Source: DAOQVR01 sp035341665 (GTDB lineage: Bacteria; Chloroflexota; Anaerolineae; JAAYZQ01). From it: 64,000 nt of DNA. Position numbers and translations under genes: made by a program. Location of the stretch: the NCBI GenBank assembly GCA_035341665.1, contig DAOQVR010000012.1, forward strand, positions 1 through 64,000. Direction: 5' to 3'. A model generated the notes under the pieces. The model was not told the origin of the DNA and made no database searches. It saw only the letters and a list, made by a program, of their open reading frames with translations. This document shows positions 59,301-64,000 of this stretch, piece by piece. Every line of letters begins with the position of its first letter. Position 1 is the stretch's first letter.

Positions 59301-60905
59301 TGGTTCCTGCAGAGTGAAGTTGCCCTGCAGGCGGCGCGCGAGATCGCGCCGCTGAACACGGACCACTCTGCCAACTTGGGCCGCCTCTACCGCACTTGGG
59401 GCGGGCTGAGCGACGAGCCCAAGCGCGCCCAGATGTTGACACAGGCACTGGCGTACTACGCTGACGCCACGACGCTCAGCCCTCAGAACGTCCAACTGCT
59501 CAATGAGTATGGGCAGACCTATTTGGCGCTCGGTGATCGGGAGGCGGCCCTCGCCAAGTTCCAGGACTCGCTCCGGCTGGACAAGAAGTACACGCAGACC
59601 TACCTCCTGCTCGGCGAGTACTACCTGGACGCCAGCCAGTGGGCGGAGGCGGTCAAGGCGTACCAGGGTGCGCTGGGAGTGAGCAGCAGGTCGACCGAGG
59701 CGCTGAGCTCACTCGGCTATGCGTACAGCCAACAGGGCCTGATGGACGAGGCCCTGGCTGCCTATGAGCGGGCCGTAGAGCTCAGTCCCAGGAACTTTGG
59801 CTACCGGAAGAACCTCGCCATCATGTACCAGCAGATGGGTCGGCTGGGTGATGCGCTGCGCGAGGCGGAGGAAGCCCTGGCGCTTGCGCCCGACTCGCAG
59901 GCGGCCAGCATGGAATCGTACGTTGCGCAGCTCCGCACGCAGAACCCCAATCTCTCGACCGAGGATGCCGCGGCCGTACAGCGCCTTATCGAACAGGGCA
60001 AGGCCCTGATGGAAGATGAGGAGTGGGATGCGGCGATTGAGCTTCTCCTCAAGGCCGTCGACCTGGACCCGGGCAACGTCCCTGCTCACAGCGCACTCGC
60101 CTATGCCTACGCCAAGGTGGACCAGGTCGCAGAGGCAATCGCCGAGAACCTGGCGGTTCTGGAGAGGCTGCCCGGCGACTACTCGTCCAACAAGAACCTG
60201 GCGCTCCTGTACCAGCGGCAGGGCGAGACGGAAGAGGCAGTCGCCTATGCCAGGGCGGCACTGTCCGAGGCGCCTGAGGAAGACCGGTCAGCGCTTGAGG
60301 CCTTCCTTGAGGAGCTGGGCGCCGGACCGGAAGCCAGTCCAACCCCTGTGCCCGGCGGCCCGGTGCGCGCCGGAGACTTGGCACCTGCAGAGAGGAACAA
60401 CATGTACAAGTCCTATCCCGAGATGACGATTGACCCAGAGAAGAGCTACCATGCCACGATAGTCACTGCGAAGGGCAATATCGTGCTTGAGCTCTACGCG
60501 GACAAGGCTCCCCTTGCCGTCAATTCCTTTGTCTTCCTGGCGCGGCAGGGATTCTTCGATCACACTACCTTCCACCGCGTGCTCTCCGGCTTCATGGCGC
60601 AGGGCGGTGATCCGCAGGGCACAGGCACCGGGGGCCCGGGCTACCAGTTCGCCAACGAGACGGACGATGGCCTTCGCTTCGATGGCCCCGGTGTACTGGG
60701 AATGGCCAACGCCGGACCTGACACCAACGGAAGCCAGTTCTTCATCACCTACGCCGCGGCGTCGTGGCTAGACGGCGGCTACACCATCTTCGGACACCTC
60801 ACCGCAGGCATGGACGTCTTGCAGTCGCTCACCCCGCGCGATCCGTCCAAGCGGCCGTCCTTTGTGGGCGACGAGATCTTGACCATCGAGATAGAGGAAA
60901 AATGA
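56334..60905 (+). CDS. O-antigen-ligase-like membrane protein fused to TPRs and cyclophilin
   Basis: The 1523-residue protein has three parts. Residues about 1-660 are a polytopic Wzy_C-type region (SFLGSYQRLQGTYTTLSYIV; TNRVASNMGNAIFVAAYL; IFYTQSRGPLLGLLAGLF; a large loop with PFVGYGPESMYVAYNRFY). After a Lys/Ala/Pro linker (about 684-726), about four more membrane segments follow up to 925. Residues about 932-1330 are TPRs (ALSSLGYAYSQQGLMDEALA). Residues about 1355-1523 are a cyclophilin domain (FHRVLSGFMAQGGDPQGTGT, NGSQFFITYA, SWLDGGYTIFGHL): Arg, Phe, Gln and Trp of the active site are present, and Tyr replaces the usual His. The frame is open throughout. It would polymerise or transfer glycans and present TPR and PPIase modules. 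The stop overlaps the next ATG by 4 nt. Confidence 0.9.
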   Translation: MRTRLSIFCDKVIEAGWLAAIIVVPLFFNIYSQRVFEPDKISLLRSLVLVMACAWLVRILEDWRGGAGPFAGLAPGGEEGTREGLWKRLVSRPLALPILLFVLVYILSTILSVSPSVSFLGSYQRLQGTYTTLSYIVLFALVLDGLRTKRQLDRLVSAAILSSFPVALYGLVQHFGLDPLPWGGDVTNRVASNMGNAIFVAAYLIMVLPLTLVRLLKNWKETTGPVDTRDGLWGVGAFLVLAACLLVAMLVRQGMTSGWIVWAALALGLGLQVPVYVLNAPERRVRILAISLPLTFAFLVAFSWLQEIIIPPPEGVDVPGHMWLGILAALIFAAAMVAFAYYLRKPVARLLLLSTYFTVLIAQLICIFYTQSRGPLLGLLAGLFVFVAALGIVKRKVGLTWAVTALFVAVAALLVVFNTADTPLIEKLRETRYIGRLGKVLQTEEGTGKVRVLIWEGVIDMVAPHDPLVTPGTGGGPDKVNALRPFVGYGPESMYVAYNRFYPADLAHYEKRNASPDRSHNETFDALAQTGIVGFLVYMFVFASVFYLALRYLGLIRTRWQRWLFLGLWTGGGIAGALVSWLAGGEVYLGVGIPGGVIILGVGGYLLVTAALASFTGGFREPAEGGRALWVIALLAAFTAHFVEIHFGIAIASTRTYFWVYAALLVALGTRLAGELARDPLAPASEALLQPAKLQPAVKAPAPVARSQAAKGKKPVPAKPAAKRRQSLPRYHSLRADDWWGTLVLWILIAILILGTMLFDYITVQDSAGAWATIWRSLTQKDGEASPIMLVLLLVVWATIGLVGLADLATQERQGGGAATRWLAGAGVYASASPVGVLLLGLLHAVRIRPVTLTSTDAANPLPNTITYYYVVMLLTVLAIAAALTFLFRRPSKPWHWSGRPADAVLLGCCAALPVLAVALLVVSNLGIVRADILYKQGLTSEKAGEWEGAVYFYQKAIDVAPDQDYYYLFLGRALMEKARAAGTEDPNAWFLQSEVALQAAREIAPLNTDHSANLGRLYRTWGGLSDEPKRAQMLTQALAYYADATTLSPQNVQLLNEYGQTYLALGDREAALAKFQDSLRLDKKYTQTYLLLGEYYLDASQWAEAVKAYQGALGVSSRSTEALSSLGYAYSQQGLMDEALAAYERAVELSPRNFGYRKNLAIMYQQMGRLGDALREAEEALALAPDSQAASMESYVAQLRTQNPNLSTEDAAAVQRLIEQGKALMEDEEWDAAIELLLKAVDLDPGNVPAHSALAYAYAKVDQVAEAIAENLAVLERLPGDYSSNKNLALLYQRQGETEEAVAYARAALSEAPEEDRSALEAFLEELGAGPEASPTPVPGGPVRAGDLAPAERNNMYKSYPEMTIDPEKSYHATIVTAKGNIVLELYADKAPLAVNSFVFLARQGFFDHTTFHRVLSGFMAQGGDPQGTGTGGPGYQFANETDDGLRFDGPGVLGMANAGPDTNGSQFFITYAAASWLDGGYTIFGHLTAGMDVLQSLTPRDPSKRPSFVGDEILTIEIEEK

Positions 60906-62023
60906 CCGGCCCGCACGGCACTGATGTCACCAGCTATATGCTGATCTTTGCGGCGGCCCTGGCGATGGCTGTCGGCGGCACGCCGCTCATCCGCCGGCTG
61001 GCGCTCCGGTGGGGTCTCGTCGACCGCCCGGGCGCGCGCAAGCTGCAAACCAGCCCTGTCCCGCTCCTGGGCGGTGTGGTGCTCTTTGGCGCCTTCATTG
61101 CCGCCATCCTGATCTTTGGCAACAGGTATGGGCTGCGCGAGATGATCGCCATCCTGATCGGCGCCAGCCTGATGTCTTTTTTGGGGCTGTGGGACGACCG
61201 CCGTAGTCTCAGCCCGTGGCTGAAGCTTGTGGGGCAGTTCCTGGCTGCCTCCATCCTGGTCATCGCCGATGTACGAGTCGGTACCTTTCACGTCGAGTGG
61301 CTCGACACAGCGCTGACGCTGGGCTGGGTGGTGGTCATCACGAACGCGATGAACCTGCTGGACAACATGGACGGCTTGTCGGGCGGGGTGGGAGCGGTCG
61401 GCGCCGTCTTCTTCCTGTTGCTGGCGGCTATGAACGGCCAGTATCTGGTTGGAGCTCTCTCTGCCGCGCTTCTGGGAGCCTGCCTTGGCTTCTTGGCGTA
61501 CAACTTCAACCCGGCTCGCATCTTCATGGGCGATGCTGGCAGCCTATTCCTCGGCTTTGTGTTGGCAGCCACCGCCATCAAGCTGCGCTTCCCCGACGGC
61601 CTCCAGATCGTGACTTGGATGGTTCCCGTGATGATCCTCGGGCTGCCCCTCTTTGACACGGGTCTCGTGGTCGTGTCGCGGCTCCGTAGAGGGCTGAACC
61701 CGCTGACAACGCCGGGCAGGGACCACCTCTCGCACCGGCTCGTGGCGCTGGGGTGGACTCGGCGCGAGGCCGTCCTCGTCTGCTACCTCGCTTGCACCGG
61801 GCTCGGCGTGCTCGCGCTCTTCGTGACCCAGGCGAGCATCGTCGAAGGGTATGCGGTGGGTGCCAGCCTGCTGCTCGTGGCGCTCTGGGGGATCTGGCGC
61901 CTGGAGAAGGTCGACTTTCCCGGCAAGGGGGAACGTGGAAGCCTTCTTCCCTGGCAGCGGTCACTGCGGCACGTGGCATCGCCCGGCGCACCGCAGACAG
62001 GGGGCGACAAGGCACGTGAATAG
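60902..62023 (+). CDS. WecA/TagO-type polyprenyl-phosphate sugar-1-P transferase
   Basis: The 373-residue membrane enzyme of the MraY/WecA superfamily starts glycan assembly by moving a HexNAc-1-phosphate from UDP-sugar to undecaprenyl phosphate. Motifs: FLGLWDDRRSLSPWLKLVGQ (metal Asp pair), NAMNLLDNMDGLSGG (about residues 148-162), and FNPARIFMGDAGSLFLG. It has about ten membrane helices, and the C-terminal 50 residues are soluble. The ATG overlaps the stop of the ligase fusion gene (ATGA); the next gene overlaps its end by 8 nt. Confidence 0.93.
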   Translation: MTGPHGTDVTSYMLIFAAALAMAVGGTPLIRRLALRWGLVDRPGARKLQTSPVPLLGGVVLFGAFIAAILIFGNRYGLREMIAILIGASLMSFLGLWDDRRSLSPWLKLVGQFLAASILVIADVRVGTFHVEWLDTALTLGWVVVITNAMNLLDNMDGLSGGVGAVGAVFFLLLAAMNGQYLVGALSAALLGACLGFLAYNFNPARIFMGDAGSLFLGFVLAATAIKLRFPDGLQIVTWMVPVMILGLPLFDTGLVVVSRLRRGLNPLTTPGRDHLSHRLVALGWTRREAVLVCYLACTGLGVLALFVTQASIVEGYAVGASLLLVALWGIWRLEKVDFPGKGERGSLLPWQRSLRHVASPGAPQTGGDKARE

Positions 62024-63383
62024 CCTGACCGGTAAGATCGTCGATAGGTCTGCGCGCATCGCCGTCATTGGATTGGGGTATGTTGGGCTGCCGCTGGCCA
62101 CTGGCTTCTCCAGGGCAGGTTACCGGGTTCTCGGACTCGATGTTGACGAGAGGAAGGTGGCAGCCATCAACGGAGGCGAGAGCTACATACAGGATGTCCC
62201 ATCGTCAGACATCGCCTCGGCCGTGCGGGACGGCCGCCTTCTGGCCGCAGTCAACTATGACATGCTGCGTGGCGCCGATGCCATCTTCATCTGCGTACAG
62301 ACGCCGTTCGATGCCATGAAGGCACCCGACCTGGCCTACATCGAGCAGGCAGCGCGCGGCATCGCGGAGCGCCTCAGACAGGGTCAGCTCATCATCCTCC
62401 AATCCACCACCTACCCAGGGACGACCGAGGAGTGTGTTCTGCCCATACTCGAAGAGTCTGGGCTCAAAGCCGGCGCCGACTTCGCGTTGGCGTTCTCACC
62501 GGAGCGGATCAACCCTGGTGACCAGCAGTACACTGTCGAGAACACGCCCAAAGTCGTCGGCGGGCTGACACCGCGCTGCGCCGAGCTGGCCCGGCTACTG
62601 CTCAGCCAGCTCTTTGCCCACGTCCACGTCGTCTCCTCACCCCGCGCTGCCGAAATGTCCAAGCTACTGGAGAACATCTTCCGAAGCGTAAACATCGCCT
62701 TGGTGAACGAACTGGCGCTTCTGGCGGAGCGCATGGGTATCGATCTCTGGGAGGTGATCGACGCCGCCCGTACAAAGCCGTTCGGGTTCATGCCGTTCTA
62801 CCCCGGACCGGGCGTGGGGGGCCACTGCATCCCCGTAGATCCCTACTATTTGAGCTGGAAAGCCCGGCAGTTCGACTTTTACACCAAGTTTATCGAGCTC
62901 GCAGCCGAAGTCAACCAGGCTATGCCCTATCACGTCATCGAGCTGGCGGCGCAGGCCCTGGGGCAGGAGGGCAAGCCGCTCGAGGGGGCTCGTGTCCTGG
63001 TGCTGGGGGTTGCCTTCAAGCGCGACATCGACGATGCCCGCAACTCGCCTGCCGAGCGGGTCATCGAGCTTCTCCTGCGCCGAGGAGCGCACGTTTCTTA
63101 CCATGATCCCTACGTTGCGCGCTATCGAGTGGGCCACGACGTCTTCTTCCCCGAGGAACGCTGGCTCGAGTCGGTTCCGCTCGACGACGAGGCTCTACAG
63201 GCGGCCGACTGCGTCATCATCCTTGCCGGACACCGCTCCATTCGCTATGACCGCGTCACACAGCAGGCGCGCGTCGTAGTGGATACGGTCAACGCCACGC
63301 ATGGCCTAACTGGGCTGGCGCGGATTGTGCGTGTCGGCGCGCCACTCGTGGCCGCCCGGCCCAGTCGAGAGGGCTCGCTGTGA
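62016..63383 (+). CDS. UDP-sugar 6-dehydrogenase (WecC/UDP-ManNAcA type)
   Basis: The 455-residue enzyme has the NAD motif AVIGLGYVGLPLATGFSRAG (about residues 17-36), the catalytic Cys in PGPGVGGHCIPVDPYY, and VLGVAFKRDIDDARNSPA in the C-terminal UDP-binding domain. It oxidises UDP-HexNAc to the uronate, giving an acidic sugar donor. The GTG at 62016 overlaps the upstream gene by 8 nt, with AAGG just before. Whether ManNAc or GlcNAc is the substrate cannot be decided from sequence alone. Confidence 0.92.
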   Translation: MNSLTGKIVDRSARIAVIGLGYVGLPLATGFSRAGYRVLGLDVDERKVAAINGGESYIQDVPSSDIASAVRDGRLLAAVNYDMLRGADAIFICVQTPFDAMKAPDLAYIEQAARGIAERLRQGQLIILQSTTYPGTTEECVLPILEESGLKAGADFALAFSPERINPGDQQYTVENTPKVVGGLTPRCAELARLLLSQLFAHVHVVSSPRAAEMSKLLENIFRSVNIALVNELALLAERMGIDLWEVIDAARTKPFGFMPFYPGPGVGGHCIPVDPYYLSWKARQFDFYTKFIELAAEVNQAMPYHVIELAAQALGQEGKPLEGARVLVLGVAFKRDIDDARNSPAERVIELLLRRGAHVSYHDPYVARYRVGHDVFFPEERWLESVPLDDEALQAADCVIILAGHRSIRYDRVTQQARVVVDTVNATHGLTGLARIVRVGAPLVAARPSREGSL

Positions 63384-63393
63384 GGCAGCGCCG

Positions 63394-64000
63394 TGGAGCC
63401 TGAGGAGGCAGATGCTGCCTCGACAGACTGGGCTGGGGAGGGTGGAGAAACCGTAAGGGACAAACCACCACCAGCGCCCTCCCCGCCTGGCGAGGAGAGC
63501 GGTCTCCTCTCACGCCCGGTCGCCCGTGTCGTCGCCGTCCTCGTGGTGGTCGGCCTCAGCATCGCAATCTATCTCTTCCGCGATCGCTTTGCCGCGCTTG
63601 CCGCCGTGGGCTATCCGGGCATTTTTCTCGTGAGCCTGTTGGCCAATGCGACGATTGTCCTACCGGCTCCCAGCATCTTCCTGGTGTTCTCGATGGGCGG
63701 CGCCCTGCCCTTCTACTGGGTGGGGCTGTCTGCCGGTGTCGGTGAGGCGCTGGGCGAGCTGACGGGCTACACCCTGGGTGTGAGCGGGCGTGCTGTCATC
63801 GAGAAGCGCGAAACCTACGAACGGCTCCGACGCTGGATGCAGCGCCGGGGTGCGCTCACGGTCTTTGTGCTGTCGACCATCCCCAACCCGATCGTTGACC
63901 TGGCCGGCATCGCCGCCGGAAGCCTCCGCTATCCCCTCTGGCGCTTTCTCCTCTTCTGCTGGCTGGGCAAGACGATCAAGTCACTGGCGATTGCCTGGGC
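63394..64000 (+). CDS. VTT-domain (DedA/SNARE-associated) membrane protein, 3' end cut off
   Basis: A frame opens at GTG 63394, 10 nt after the dehydrogenase stop, and runs off the window after about 202 residues. An acidic, Pro-rich cytoplasmic start (EPEEADAASTDWAGEGGET) is followed by a membrane helix (about 43-62). A VTT-type domain follows: VSLLANATIVLPAPSIFLVF, VGEALGELTGYTLG and LSTIPNPIVDLAGIAAGSL. DedA-family relatives move polyprenyl phosphate or phospholipids between leaflets, which would fit recycling of the lipid carrier used in this island; that role is inferred. Confidence 0.82.

Overview
The window is a GC-rich bacterial chromosome segment with about 46 protein genes, one selenocysteine tRNA and one candidate non-coding RNA. 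Most intergenic promoters are sigma70-like, commonly with a 17-bp spacer. Gene content suggests a Chloroflexota bacterium, possibly Anaerolineae: kelch/PKD secreted proteins, a DUF3048 lipoprotein, a LegB-like dehydratase, O-antigen-ligase/TPR proteins and a multi-GAF SpoIIE phosphatase. This assignment is inferred from gene families; no rRNA or marker phylogeny was available. No insertion sequence, integrase, phage gene or CRISPR array was seen.

Layout. 1-7.1 kb: three secreted proteins (P-domain/kelch/PKD, GATase-like/Fn3, kelch-like); the first two share a C-terminal module. GGTGCG palindromes sit between them, and a strong promoter plus a very long terminator bracket a roughly 170-nt RNA. 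7.2-9.8 kb (minus): a SufR-like regulator and FtsH. 10-14.8 kb (plus): a small helical protein, 3-hydroxyacyl-CoA dehydrogenase, enoyl-CoA hydratase, an ABC ATPase/permease pair and an inositol-monophosphatase-like enzyme. 15-19.5 kb (minus): a partner-switching module (STAS antagonist, RsbW-like kinase, multi-GAF SpoIIE phosphatase) ending in a Nudix CoA pyrophosphatase. 19.7-21.4 kb: an O-antigen-ligase-like protein directly behind tRNA-Sec. 21.7-25.9 kb: a heterodimeric ABC exporter. 25.9-33.7 kb: S9 peptidase, a short ferredoxin, an ANT(6)-like adenylyltransferase, a SagB-type oxidoreductase, an Old-Yellow-Enzyme Fe-S flavoprotein and an acyltransferase-3. 34-37.5 kb: DUF3048 lipoprotein, YjbQ protein, a zincin-like protein lacking its catalytic Glu, and an M24 peptidase.

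From 37.5 kb to the right edge lies a surface-glycan island. It starts with a complete pseudaminic acid pathway (pseB, pseC, methyltransferase, pseF, a pseG-pseH fusion, pseI). It continues with a Wzx-type flippase, several GT-B/GT4 glycosyltransferases, two SDR sugar-nucleotide enzymes (one LegB-like), a sugar nucleotidyltransferase, a hexapeptide acetyltransferase and a sulfotransferase. It ends with a 1523-residue O-antigen-ligase/TPR/cyclophilin fusion, a WecA/TagO-type initiating transferase, a nucleotide-sugar dehydrogenase and a truncated VTT (DedA-like) protein. Together these would make CMP-nonulosonate and other activated sugars, start a lipid-linked glycan with the WecA-type enzyme, extend and decorate it, flip it, and polymerise or transfer it at the cell surface. 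The glycan's structure and acceptor cannot be read from the sequence.

Gene starts were chosen from ribosome-binding sites, signal peptides and 4-nt overlaps; several are GTG or TTG.
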